A DNA stretch of 64,000 nucleotides from positions 1 to 64,000 of the forward strand of contig RECP01000081.1 in assembly GCA_007693945.1 (NCBI GenBank), written 5' to 3'. The notes under the pieces are model-generated. The model searched no databases. It worked only from the letters and a program-made list of their open reading frames with translations, and was not told where the DNA came from. The stretch's first letter is position 1, and every line of letters begins with the position of its first letter. The translations under genes and the position numbers were made by a program. Shown here one piece after another: positions 51,994 to 61,022 of this stretch. Origin of the DNA: Spirochaetaceae bacterium. Its GTDB lineage: Bacteria; Spirochaetota; Spirochaetia; DSM-27196; PWMO01.

Positions 51994-52605
51994 TTACTCG
52001 CCTGTCATGGGAACAAACCGCACGGACAGCAGCCGCCTGGTTTCCACGCTCCCCTCCCCAGTCTTGACTGCCAGCATAAGCGACTGAATCTGTTCTGGCA
52101 AGCCCACGGGAACCACCATGCGCCCGCCGAGAACCAGCTGCTCCATCAGCGCTTCGGGAATCCGCGAAGCCGCGGCAGTGACAATTACGCGGTCGTACGG
52201 CGCGTTCTCCGGCCAGCCGTGCCAGCCGTTACCGATCCGCACGTGCACGTTCTGATAGCCCTGCGTGCGCAAACGAGTCTGCGCGGTGTGCGCCAGTTCC
52301 GGGATGGTCTCAACGCTGAACACCGTGTCAACGAGATGCGCCAGTACTGCCGCCTGGTACCCGCTGCCGGTGCCGATCTCGAGTACACGGTGTTCAGGCC
52401 GCAACTCGAGCACCTCGGTCATGAAGCCGACGATAAAGGGCTGCGATATGGTCTGCTGATACCCGATGGGCAACGGTATGTTTTCGTACGCCTGGTCACG
52501 CACTTCACCGGGCACAAACAGGTGCCGCGGGACGGCGGCCAGTGCGTCCAGAACCCGTTCATCGGCTATACCTCGAAGATGAAACGCTCGCTTTTTCACT
52601 GTCAC
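51994..52605 (-). CDS. pcm: protein-L-isoaspartate O-methyltransferase
   Basis: 203 residues, GTG start at 52605 (another GTG at 52599). Methylates damaged isoaspartyl residues. Motifs: RHLFVP, the isoaspartate loop YENIPLPIGYQQTISQP, SAM-binding VLEIGTGSGYQAAVLA, and VTAAAS. First gene of pcm-parE-parC. A perfect TATAAT lies 15 nt upstream, within the symmetric element shared with the divergent lipoprotein gene. Confidence 0.93.
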   Translation of the reverse strand: MTVKKRAFHLRGIADERVLDALAAVPRHLFVPGEVRDQAYENIPLPIGYQQTISQPFIVGFMTEVLELRPEHRVLEIGTGSGYQAAVLAHLVDTVFSVETIPELAHTAQTRLRTQGYQNVHVRIGNGWHGWPENAPYDRVIVTAAASRIPEALMEQLVLGGRMVVPVGLPEQIQSLMLAVKTGEGSVETRRLLSVRFVPMTGE

Positions 52606-52620
52606 AATTCAGGCCGTTGG

Positions 52621-52628
52621 ATTATACT
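52621..52628. promoter_or_regulatory. symmetric -10 element shared by pcm and lipoprotein gene
   Basis: ATTATACT: minus-strand TATAAT (52621-52626, 6/6) for pcm and plus-strand TATACT (52623-52628, 5/6) for the lipoprotein gene overlap by four bases. Start codons are 31 bp apart. Confidence 0.55.
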
Positions 52629-52636
52629 ATAGCATC

Positions 52637-53527
52637 ATGCGCTATCTTGGAACAGCAATCCTCACTGTAGCGGTTGTACTGGCACTCGGGGGCTGTGCCG
52701 GGCAGCAGGTGCGCGACCTGCGCCGGCAGAACGAAGTACTGGTACGGGAAAACGCCGAACTCGCCGATCGCCTGCGGCGCGCCACCGGTGAGCAGATCAG
52801 GCTCACAAGAGAGCTCGACGCCCTGCTTGACCAGCACACTACGCGCGAAGCTTCCGAGGAGCTGGAGCGCGAACACCGCCAATTGCTGCGCGAGAACGAG
52901 CAACTGCGCGACCTGCTCGAGCAAACAGTGGGCGCGGCGGCGATCGAGCAAGAACACCTGATGCCGGACCACGGAGTCGTACCGCCCGACACCGGCGGCG
53001 CTTTTGTGGCAGTTGACGATCTTTCCATGGCGGACCTGGCGCAACCGGATGCACGCTCGCCGCTGGCCAGTAGCGGTATTGTGGTCGATGAGCGCAACGG
53101 AGTGCGGCACTACTACGATGCGCTGGTGAACCGTGCCACGCCCCAGGCACTCTATCTGATGATCGAGCATCCGCGCGGTCGCCCTGCTGAGCTCTTCATG
53201 GTAATCAACGAGCGCTATCCGCGCAGCAAGCCGCCGCTGGCGTTCCGGCGTGTGGTCGTCAATGGTGACAGCGGTTCAATAGCGCTGCCGATCAGTGCCG
53301 GGGCGGTCAGCAGGTTGCAGGACGGCGAGTATCGCTTTGAGAGCGTGCGCTTCAGCTACACATCGGCGGTTGAAGCAGCGGTACGCGTCGCGGTGGAGTC
53401 GCGGCACCCGGTACTCGAACTCGTCGGGGCCTCGTCCCTCTCGCAGCGTCCGATACGCGACACCGAACTGACCGCGCTGACCAATATACTCTACGCCTAC
53501 GATACACTCAGAGCTGCACGGCACTAA
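52637..53527 (+). CDS. coiled-coil lipoprotein of unknown function
   Basis: 296 residues. Lipoprotein signal with lipobox LGGC, then an Arg/Glu-rich coiled coil (about 25-110), a linker, and a beta-rich C-terminal domain. No family recognised. The -10 ends 8 nt before the ATG. The gene stops 2 bp from the clpC stop on the opposite strand, leaving no space for a terminator. Confidence 0.8.
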   Translation: MRYLGTAILTVAVVLALGGCAGQQVRDLRRQNEVLVRENAELADRLRRATGEQIRLTRELDALLDQHTTREASEELEREHRQLLRENEQLRDLLEQTVGAAAIEQEHLMPDHGVVPPDTGGAFVAVDDLSMADLAQPDARSPLASSGIVVDERNGVRHYYDALVNRATPQALYLMIEHPRGRPAELFMVINERYPRSKPPLAFRRVVVNGDSGSIALPISAGAVSRLQDGEYRFESVRFSYTSAVEAAVRVAVESRHPVLELVGASSLSQRPIRDTELTALTNILYAYDTLRAARH

Positions 53528-53529
53528 GA

Positions 53530-56040
53530 TCACGGTGCCGGGACGGCGACCTCCGACGTCGGCCTGGCAGCTTTGGCGCGGAACGTGATCCTGCCGCTGC
53601 GCACGCCGACCATGATGTGACTGCCTTCCGCAAAGCGGCCCTTGAGGATCTCCATCGAGAGCGGATCTTCGATCTCCTTCTGGATGATTCTGCGCATCGG
53701 ACGGGCGCCAAACTTTACGTCGTAACCGTGGTCGATCAGGTACTGCTTGGCACTCTTCTTGACCTCGAGGATGATTTCTTTCTCCGCCAGCCTGGTCTGA
53801 ACGTCGGCAAGCAGGATCTCCAGGATCTGAGCCACCTGCGGTCGCGTAAGACTATGGAAAACAACGATTTCGTCTACGCGGTTGAGAAACTCGGGCCGAA
53901 AGAGCCGCTTGAGTTCGTTCATTGCCGAGGACTTGATCTCCTTATGCTCCATCAGACCTTCTTCGGTCTGAAAGCCGACCAGCGAATCGCGTGAAATCTC
54001 ACGTGCACCGGCATTGGAGGTCATGATCAGTACGCAGTTGCGGAACGAAACCGTGTGTCCGAGGTTGTCCTGCAGCTGTCCCTCTTCAAGAACCTGCAGC
54101 AGGATGTTGAACACATCCGGATGTGCCTTTTCGATCTCGTCCAGAAGCACGACACTGTACGGTTTGCGCCGGATCTTCTCGGTCAGCAGACCGCCTTCAT
54201 CGTAGCCGACGTAGCCCGGAGGGGCACCCACCAGCCGCGACACGTTGTGTTTCTCCATGAAGTCCGACATGTCGATGCGCACCAGCGCGTCGGCACTGCC
54301 GAAGAGGAACTCGGCCAGGCTCTTGGCCAGCAAGGTCTTGCCCACACCGGTGGGGCCGAGAAAGATGAACGAGCCCATCGGCCGGTCAGGTGCGCTCAGC
54401 CCGGTCCGTGACCGGCGAATGCTCGAAGAGACGGCATCGATGGCCTCGTCCTGACCGATAACCTTCTTGTGCAGACCCGATTCGATCTGCAGCAGTTTCT
54501 CCTGCTCGCTTTGCGCGATCCGCGCCAGAGGAATACCGGTCACCGAAGCCAGAACGTATTGAATATCCTCGGAGTCAACCACGTTCTGCTCGGTTTTGAG
54601 CGTGATCTTCCACTGGCTCTTGAGGTCTTCTACCTTGTTCTTGAGTGTGCGCACCTCGTCACGAACCGCAGCGGCGCGTTCGTAGTTCTGCGAGTTCACC
54701 AGCGCGAGTTTTTCGGTGTTGAGCCGTTCGATCTCGCGCTCGAGTTCGGCGAGCTCAGTCGGGCGAACGCTGTTGTGAATGCGCTTGCGCGAGCCGGCCT
54801 CATCTATCAGGTCGATAGCCTTGTCGGGAAGGAACCGGTCCTGGATGTAGCGGCGCGACAGTACCGCGGAAATCTCAAGCGCTCCGGGAGTATAGGAGAC
54901 GTTGTGATGATCCTCGTAGCGCTCCTTGATGCCTTTCAGAATCTCTATAGTCTCCTCAACCGTTGGTTCCTCTACAAAGATGGTCTGGAAGCGCCGCTCG
55001 AGTGCTGCGTCCTTCTCGATGTACTTCTTGTACTCGTTGAGTGTCGTGGCACCGATGCACTGAATCTCGCCGCGCGAAAGCGCTGGTTTGAGCATGTTGG
55101 ATGCGTCGATGGCTCCTTCGGCGCCTCCGGCTCCGATTATGGTGTGCAACTCGTCAATGAACAGCACAACGTTACCGGCGTTGATGATCTCCTTCATGAC
55201 CCGCTTGAGTCGCTCTTCGAACTCACCGCGGTACTTCGTACCGGCAATCAGCGAGGCCAGATCGAGCGTCAGCACCCGCTTGCCGATCAACACCTCAGGC
55301 GCCGATGCATCCACGATCCGTTGCGCCAGCCCTTCCACAATAGCCGTCTTGCCGACTCCGGGCTCGCCGATCAACACCGGATTGTTCTTGGTGCGGCGCG
55401 CCAGAATCTGGATTACGCGCTCGATCTCGCGATCGCGGCCGACCACCGGATCAAGCTTGTCTTCGCGCGCCATGTCGGTGAGGTCACGCGAGAACTCGTC
55501 AAGCGTCGGTGTGGCCTTCTTGCCGACCGCGGTCGCGGTTCCCTGTCCACCCTTGCGTTTCTGCTGCGGCAAACGCGGGGTTGTTGCCGCACCACCGGCG
55601 CCGGTTCCGGACAACTCGGCAATGATATCGCGCATCATCTCGATACTGACGCTGTGTTTGGCAAGATACTTGGCGGTTTCTCCACTGCTCTCGCGCATGC
55701 ACGCCAGCAGCAGGTGTTCGGTACCGATATACTCGTGTCCCAGGTTGCGAGCCTCTTCGGCAGAGTCCTCGAGCACCTTCTTGCCCCGCGGCGAGGGCGG
55801 AACATCACCAAGAATGAACCCGCCACGCTTCTTGGGGATCATGCGCTCGATCTCGAGCTGCATCTTGGCGGGATCTATCATGACCTTTTCCAGCGCCTTG
55901 TAGCCGAGCCCACCTCCCTCCTTCAGCAAAGCCAGAATAATATGCTCCGGCAGCAGTTGGTCGGAGTGAAACCGCTTCGCTTCGTCCTGGGCGAGTATTG
56001 TGAGCACTTTCTGAGCGCGTTGTGTGAGCCCCTTGAACAT
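53530..56040 (-). CDS. clpC: ClpC AAA+ unfoldase
   Basis: 836 residues from the ATG at 56040 (GGGAGGGG just upstream). Two Clp-N repeats (1-145) in which the conserved Glu of PEH and GTEH are kept, the positions that bind phospho-arginine in B. subtilis ClpC. AAA1 Walker [14 protein letters not shown], a middle coiled coil with a UVR-like stretch ([15 protein letters not shown]), AAA2 [12 protein letters not shown], and a ClpP-docking VGF loop (SLVGFQTEE). Last gene of the long operon, 14 nt after mcsB. Confidence 0.96.
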   Translation of the reverse strand: MFKGLTQRAQKVLTILAQDEAKRFHSDQLLPEHIILALLKEGGGLGYKALEKVMIDPAKMQLEIERMIPKKRGGFILGDVPPSPRGKKVLEDSAEEARNLGHEYIGTEHLLLACMRESSGETAKYLAKHSVSIEMMRDIIAELSGTGAGGAATTPRLPQQKRKGGQGTATAVGKKATPTLDEFSRDLTDMAREDKLDPVVGRDREIERVIQILARRTKNNPVLIGEPGVGKTAIVEGLAQRIVDASAPEVLIGKRVLTLDLASLIAGTKYRGEFEERLKRVMKEIINAGNVVLFIDELHTIIGAGGAEGAIDASNMLKPALSRGEIQCIGATTLNEYKKYIEKDAALERRFQTIFVEEPTVEETIEILKGIKERYEDHHNVSYTPGALEISAVLSRRYIQDRFLPDKAIDLIDEAGSRKRIHNSVRPTELAELEREIERLNTEKLALVNSQNYERAAAVRDEVRTLKNKVEDLKSQWKITLKTEQNVVDSEDIQYVLASVTGIPLARIAQSEQEKLLQIESGLHKKVIGQDEAIDAVSSSIRRSRTGLSAPDRPMGSFIFLGPTGVGKTLLAKSLAEFLFGSADALVRIDMSDFMEKHNVSRLVGAPPGYVGYDEGGLLTEKIRRKPYSVVLLDEIEKAHPDVFNILLQVLEEGQLQDNLGHTVSFRNCVLIMTSNAGAREISRDSLVGFQTEEGLMEHKEIKSSAMNELKRLFRPEFLNRVDEIVVFHSLTRPQVAQILEILLADVQTRLAEKEIILEVKKSAKQYLIDHGYDVKFGARPMRRIIQKEIEDPLSMEILKGRFAEGSHIMVGVRSGRITFRAKAARPTSEVAVPAP

Positions 56041-56054
56041 ATCCCCTCCCGGAG

Positions 56055-57095
56055 TCAACCGTGTGAGGCCAGCCGGTCGCGCAGCAGGCGGGCGCGGCGG
56101 TCATCTTCATCTCCCGGCCGTTGCGACACCTGCATCACGTTGCAACGTTGACTCACAAACAGTAACGCCGTCACTTCTTCAATGCTTATCTCTTCGGTCA
56201 ATTCCAGCGCAACACCAAGCCTGATCCATGAAAGCAGCACCAACGCTTCCTCCGCGCCAATCGCGGGGGTGTGGCGCAACAGCCCTATTGCGCGCTCTAC
56301 TGATTCGGTGGTCTCTCGACGCCGGCCTTGCAGCAGTTGCGCGCGTGCCTCCCGCTCATAATGTACTAAACCGTGTACCGCTTCTTCAAGCTGAACTATG
56401 ATTTGTTCTTCGTTCAGGCCGCAATTGGGCGCGTTACTGAGTTGAAAGACGTTGGCCAGCGATCCGTTGCGGTTCGCTTGACCCGAGGGGAACAGTTCGA
56501 GCCGCGCGGCGCCTGACCGGGCCTTGTCCAGCGCCCCGTCAGGATCACCTTGCTCCACCAGTGCCGGCAAGTGCAGCAGTATCGACCCCTGCATCAGCGC
56601 ACCACTGGCCAGCGGATCGGCGGCCACGTAACCCCAGTGGAGCGACACGGCAAACGGCAGGTCGCGGTCTATACGGCCGGCCAGCCGACTGAGATCACGG
56701 TGGATGCTGCGCAATTCCAGCCCGCTGCGTATGCCCACCAGCACCACGTGCTCGCCGTCAAACGGAACCACGGTGCACAGCTGGTCGGAACGCACGTAGA
56801 CTTCATCAATGCCATGCTCTGAAGCGCTCAGCAGATTCCGCTCCAACAGAACGGAGTGCAGCAGCCGGTCATCCTGCGCGAGTTCGAGCCGGTAAAACGA
56901 ATCGCGGCAGCCCTGGATCACCGCACGCAGCCGTGAAGCCAACTCCGCGCGCTCGGGCTCCGCGAGCAACACACCAAAGGCGTGGCCGTCGATATTGCGC
57001 CCGAGCCGAATGCGAGACGAGATCACCACGTCACTCTGGGCGCCGGCCGTTTGAAACCACCCGCGCCCAAGGTCAAGCTTGCGCGCGACTATCAC
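56055..57095 (-). CDS. mcsB: McsB-like guanido-kinase fold protein, probable pseudokinase
   Basis: 346 residues from a GTG at 57095, 1 nt after the mcsA stop, with GGGGAG about 9 nt upstream. Fold and neighbours are McsB, and SSRIRLGRN (26-34) is kept, as is the C-terminal RP-x-D-x-RRARLLRDRL. The canonical NEEDHIRIQ reads FDGEHVVLV (112-120), GYLTSCPTNVGTGLR reads GYVAADPLASGALMQ (catalytic Cys is Asp160), and RGxYGEG and SNQxTLG are lost. Enzymatic activity is therefore doubtful; a regulatory role for ClpC is likely. Confidence 0.88.
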   Translation of the reverse strand: MIVARKLDLGRGWFQTAGAQSDVVISSRIRLGRNIDGHAFGVLLAEPERAELASRLRAVIQGCRDSFYRLELAQDDRLLHSVLLERNLLSASEHGIDEVYVRSDQLCTVVPFDGEHVVLVGIRSGLELRSIHRDLSRLAGRIDRDLPFAVSLHWGYVAADPLASGALMQGSILLHLPALVEQGDPDGALDKARSGAARLELFPSGQANRNGSLANVFQLSNAPNCGLNEEQIIVQLEEAVHGLVHYEREARAQLLQGRRRETTESVERAIGLLRHTPAIGAEEALVLLSWIRLGVALELTEEISIEEVTALLFVSQRCNVMQVSQRPGDEDDRRARLLRDRLASHG

Positions 57096-57096
57096 G

Positions 57097-57594
57097 TCAC
57101 TCTTCTCCCCGGCCGTCCATAATCCGAATACGGTCACGCAGATGCGCGGCTTCCTCGTAACGTTCCTCATCCAGTGCGTGCTGCAACCGCTGCCGCAGCG
57201 CTTCACGGTCCACGTAGAAGGTTCTATACGGCTCAATGCGGTCGGGCAGAGAACCGTTGTAGGCGTGCGGTCGTTTCTCCCGCTCGGCCAGCTCGGCGAT
57301 ATCGTGGTGGAACATGGTGTAACACTCCGGGCAACCTACTCTGCCGCTGGCGCGGAACTCGTGGTACGTGGTGCCGCAGTTTCCGCATCGCCTCTCGGTC
57401 ACGCTGCCGTCCTCCCGGCCGAACAGCAGCTCCTCGAACAGGTCTGCCGGACGAGGCATCCGCGGCGGCAGCTCGGTCATGATGCCCGCCATCTGCGCGC
57501 ATTCGACGCACATCCAGTGCAGCCGCTGCTCACCGCCGACCGACTGCTCAACGCGAAACGGGGCCTCGTTTTTTCCACAATAGCTGCATCGCAC
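57097..57594 (-). CDS. mcsA: McsA-type zinc-finger activator
   Basis: 165 residues from a GTG at 57594 with GGGAGGAG 8 nt upstream; the ORF-track extension is unlikely. Four Cys pairs for two zinc sites (CSYC, CVEC, CGNC, CPEC) and a C-terminal UVR motif (ALRQRLQHALDEERYEEAAHLRDRIR). In Firmicutes McsA activates McsB and binds ClpC. Stop overlaps the start region of mcsB. No ctsR gene precedes it. Confidence 0.9.
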   Translation of the reverse strand: MRCSYCGKNEAPFRVEQSVGGEQRLHWMCVECAQMAGIMTELPPRMPRPADLFEELLFGREDGSVTERRCGNCGTTYHEFRASGRVGCPECYTMFHHDIAELAEREKRPHAYNGSLPDRIEPYRTFYVDREALRQRLQHALDEERYEEAAHLRDRIRIMDGRGEE

Positions 57595-57661
57595 CGGATA
57601 GCTCCTCCCGATTGTCCAACCGTTACAGGCAGAATATACCACCGATTGCCGGCACCCACAA

Positions 57662-59002
57662 TCAGTGTTTGCGCATGACGTCGATCGGGCGAATGGCGGC
57701 GGCGCGCCGAGCCGGAATCCAGGCGGCCAGCGACGAGAGTCCGATAGCCAGCGCGGACGCAACCACCAGTTCCGGCAGAAGGATACTGACCGGCAGTTGC
57801 TCGAGATAGAACTCGGCGTGAAAAAGGCTGACATCCGGCACTTCAAGGACGCCGAACGGCGCCAGAAGAGCAGCGGCGCCGTGCGTCAGCCCGTTTATCA
57901 GCCATTCGATGCCGCTGAGAATCTCGTTGACGTTGATCGAAGCCAGCAGCCCGATGGCGGTACCCACAACAGCACCTATGACACCGGCAAAAAACCCGCA
58001 CAGCACGAATACCAGCGAGATCATGTACGGTGTGGCGCCGACACTCTTGAGGATCGCAATCTCGGGCCGCTTCTCGATGATCAGCATCACCATTGCCGAC
58101 GAGATGTTGACCGCCGCGACGCATACGATCAGCACCATGATGAATACCAGCAGATTCTTGGTGGTCAGGAACGACATGTAGCGCGAGCGCTCGAGATCGT
58201 ACCAGGAGAACAGACGCCACGACGCGTCCAATTGCTCGCGGACTGCACGTACCACGACCGCTGTCGCCGGATCCGGTCGCGGCGAGAAGATCGGGTTCTG
58301 GATGCCGTAGGGGTTTTCGATCTTCATACCGATGATCTGTCGCGCGGTACCGGGGGCCAGCAGCTGCAGGCCCCGTTGCAGCCCGATGTAGATCCACAGG
58401 CGGTCGAGATCCTGGTAGCCGGTTGATATGACGCCGCTGACCGTGAAGCTGCTTATGCGTGGCAGAAAAGCGCCGCCCGGCCCGGGACGCACGGTCAAGA
58501 GCCGCACGGCATCACCGGGGCCGACCTGAAGCTGACGCGCGATCTGCGCACCCAGCACAATCGAGCGTTCGTCGCTGAGGTCGAACGTACCGGTCTGAAC
58601 CTCGATATAGGACCGAAACCCCGGATCAATGAGCCAGATTTCGGGCGCTACCGCGCGGACCGTGGCACCCGCGCGCCCGCTGTCGGAGTAGAGCAGGCCG
58701 ATGCCCTGTCGCTCGGGAATGGTCGCGGTCACCCCCGGGATAGCCGATAGCCGCTGTCGCAAGGCGTCGAGCTCCTGCGGCGTCACGTCCTCACGGCCGA
58801 TAGCCTGCAGGTGGTAGGTACCGGTTTCAATGAAGCGCGATGTGATACCTTGAATCATGCCGTCCGACACCTGAAGCACCACCACCAGCGGTACCAGGCT
58901 CAGGCCGACCGCAACAATCGCGGAACGGATTCGCCCCCGCTGGCCTTCGCGCCGCCCGAAGAGCAGGCGGGCCGCCAGAAAGACCGAGACCCTGATCTTC
59001 AT
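57662..59002 (-). CDS. lipoprotein-releasing ABC permease (second LolC/E-type)
   Basis: 446 residues with the MacB/FtsX plan: one N-terminal membrane helix (IRSAIVAVGLSLVPLVVVLQV), a periplasmic domain of about 210 residues, then three helices (VFIMVLIVCVAAVNISSAMV and two later). EIAILKSVGATPYMI is the coupling-helix motif. Probably sits with the other permease in a LolCDE-like complex. ATG overlaps the lolD stop. Confidence 0.88.
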   Translation of the reverse strand: MKIRVSVFLAARLLFGRREGQRGRIRSAIVAVGLSLVPLVVVLQVSDGMIQGITSRFIETGTYHLQAIGREDVTPQELDALRQRLSAIPGVTATIPERQGIGLLYSDSGRAGATVRAVAPEIWLIDPGFRSYIEVQTGTFDLSDERSIVLGAQIARQLQVGPGDAVRLLTVRPGPGGAFLPRISSFTVSGVISTGYQDLDRLWIYIGLQRGLQLLAPGTARQIIGMKIENPYGIQNPIFSPRPDPATAVVVRAVREQLDASWRLFSWYDLERSRYMSFLTTKNLLVFIMVLIVCVAAVNISSAMVMLIIEKRPEIAILKSVGATPYMISLVFVLCGFFAGVIGAVVGTAIGLLASINVNEILSGIEWLINGLTHGAAALLAPFGVLEVPDVSLFHAEFYLEQLPVSILLPELVVASALAIGLSSLAAWIPARRAAAIRPIDVMRKH

Positions 59003-59676
59003 ACCGGTTGCAGCACCCCGTGGGCCAGCACCAGATGGCGATCTGCGTATGAGGCGAGTGCCGCATCGTGCGTAACCAGCACCAGCGTCTTGGCGCGGCT
59101 ACGAACCATGTCGAACAGGATTTGCCGTACAACCGCAGAATTACGTTCGTCGAGATTGCCGGTGGGCTCGTCGGCCAGCACGACATCAGGGTCGTTGACC
59201 AGCGCGCGGGCCACCGCCACGCGCTGCCGTTCGCCGCCCGAAAGCTGGGCCGGAAAGTGCTCCGCGCGCCGCTCGAGTCCTACCGACTGCAGCAGCTCGC
59301 GGGCACGCGAGAGTGCTTCACGCCGTGGGATGCCGGCCATGTAGGCCGGCAGCATGACGTTCTCCAGCGCCGTGAAGTCCTTGAGCAGATAGTGGAACTG
59401 GAACACCAGCCCAAGCGAATGCGCCCGATAGGCAGACAGCTCGAACTCGTCCAGAGTATGGACACGGTAGCCGGCGACGCGCACCGTGCCGCCGCTGGCC
59501 GATTCCAGACCGCCGAGAATGTTGAGCAGCGTGCTTTTGCCCGAGCCGCTCTCGCCGGTTACAACCACCACCGTTCCCGCGATAACCGTCAGCTGGACGT
59601 CCACCAGAATCGAGATCTGCTCGTTGCCGGTCACGAACACCTTTGACACGTGATCAATACGCACGATTTCGGTCAT
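58999..59676 (-). CDS. lolD: lipoprotein-releasing ABC ATPase
   Basis: 225 residues from the ATG at 59676 (GGAG 8 nt upstream); the 187-residue extension in the track is not part of it. Walker A GESGSGKSTL, LSGGERQRV signature, Walker B VVLADEPTGNLDERN, H-loop VTHD. Powers release of outer-membrane lipoproteins from the inner membrane. Lies between the two permease genes. Confidence 0.94.
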   Translation of the reverse strand: MTEIVRIDHVSKVFVTGNEQISILVDVQLTVIAGTVVVVTGESGSGKSTLLNILGGLESASGGTVRVAGYRVHTLDEFELSAYRAHSLGLVFQFHYLLKDFTALENVMLPAYMAGIPRREALSRARELLQSVGLERRAEHFPAQLSGGERQRVAVARALVNDPDVVLADEPTGNLDERNSAVVRQILFDMVRSRAKTLVLVTHDAALASYADRHLVLAHGVLQPV

Positions 59677-59690
59677 CACTGACTCCGTCA

Positions 59691-61001
59691 CTACTGGTAC
59701 CGCAAGACTTCCGCCGGCCGAATGCGGGTAATCCGCGTTGATGCCGCCACCGCCGCTACTCCGGACGACAATAGCGCAAACAGGAAGATACCAGCCGCTT
59801 CCCAGAAATAGACGTGGCTTGGAACCTCCATGATGTAGAAGTAGGTTGGCGAAAAAATCGAGAAATCGGCACGCACATCGATTCCCAGCGGCCACAGGAC
59901 AACCGCCATCAGATCGGCGACGGCGTTCACCACACCTTCGGCGAATCCGAACGCCTCGTTGATATTGGCGGCCAGCGCCAGGCCGGTTGCCATTCCAAGC
60001 ACACCGCCCAGCAATCCGATCATCAGCCCCTCTATGACAAACACCAGTCGAACCGTGTGCGGCGGCGCACCGAGCGCTTTGAGTACCGCAATCTCCTCGC
60101 TGCGCTCGTAAACGTTGCGTCGCAGTGCCTGGTGAATGTTGGCGCCGACGACTACAAAGATCAGCCCGATCAGGAAGCTCATGAGCAGCTTCTCCACTCG
60201 CAACGCACCGAAGATCGAACGGTTGTAATCCCGCCACGAGACCACCCCGGCATCACTGTCGTGTTGATCCAGCAGAGCGATAACCCGCGCGCCAATCCGG
60301 CGGTCCGCAAACCGATCGGTAAGCTTGATACCCCAGATCGGCGGATCGTCGACCTCGAACACCCGCGACGCGGCATCCAGCGATACAAAGCCCCAGCCGC
60401 GATCGTAGTCCAGAAAACCGGTGCGGAACAGTCCGGCAACCACCAGAGTCGCCTCGCGCGGACGCCGCACGTCCAGCCGGCCACCGGAGAGCCCCAGAAA
60501 AGTGACGCGGTCGCCGACGGAAACTCCCAGCGCGCGTGCCAGCTCCGCGCCCAGCACCACGGAATCGGCATCACTGACATCAAACACCCCGCGGATCACC
60601 TCCAGGTGCCCGGCGAGCCCGGGATCAAGTTCGACCGCATCATCGGGTACCGCGCGCAGCAGTACCGCCTGGGGCTCACCAAAGAGCCCGCGGCCGAGGC
60701 TTTGCAGTTCGACAAACGGCAGTACAGCCTCCACTCCCGCCACCGCCGCGACCCGCTCACGCAACTGTGGCGCGATCGGCTCGCCTGAACGCGGCTCGAG
60801 CCGCAGGTGGTAAGAGTTCACCTCCAGAATGCTCTCGATGGTGCTGAGCTGAAAGCCGTTCATCACCGCCAGCACCGCCACGAGTGTCATCACACCGACC
60901 GCCAGCCCGGTGACGGAGAGCAGTGCCGCGGCGTGACCCTTCTCCCGACGCCGGGTGCGAAAGTGACGTCGGGCAACGAACAGTATCCAGTTCAAACGCA
61001 T
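59691..61001 (-). CDS. lipoprotein-releasing ABC permease (first LolC/E-type)
   Basis: 436 residues from the ATG at 61001 (GTG at 61004 also possible). Same four-helix MacB/FtsX layout; EEIAVLKALGAPPHTVRLVF is the coupling-helix motif. Diverges from the second permease, so the pair forms a heterodimer like LolC/LolE. 14 nt before lolD, 21 nt after the unknown exported protein. Confidence 0.9.
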   Translation of the reverse strand: MRLNWILFVARRHFRTRRREKGHAAALLSVTGLAVGVMTLVAVLAVMNGFQLSTIESILEVNSYHLRLEPRSGEPIAPQLRERVAAVAGVEAVLPFVELQSLGRGLFGEPQAVLLRAVPDDAVELDPGLAGHLEVIRGVFDVSDADSVVLGAELARALGVSVGDRVTFLGLSGGRLDVRRPREATLVVAGLFRTGFLDYDRGWGFVSLDAASRVFEVDDPPIWGIKLTDRFADRRIGARVIALLDQHDSDAGVVSWRDYNRSIFGALRVEKLLMSFLIGLIFVVVGANIHQALRRNVYERSEEIAVLKALGAPPHTVRLVFVIEGLMIGLLGGVLGMATGLALAANINEAFGFAEGVVNAVADLMAVVLWPLGIDVRADFSIFSPTYFYIMEVPSHVYFWEAAGIFLFALLSSGVAAVAASTRITRIRPAEVLRYQ

Positions 61002-61022
61002 CACCGCTCCCGGCCGGCAGTT

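Noticed and set aside
49941-52067. 708-residue plus-strand ORF over parC and parE
   Set aside because: Shadow of the highly conserved topoisomerase genes; no start signal or domain.
54469-56151. 560-residue plus-strand ORF over clpC
   Set aside because: Antisense to catalytic ClpC motifs, no recognisable protein features.
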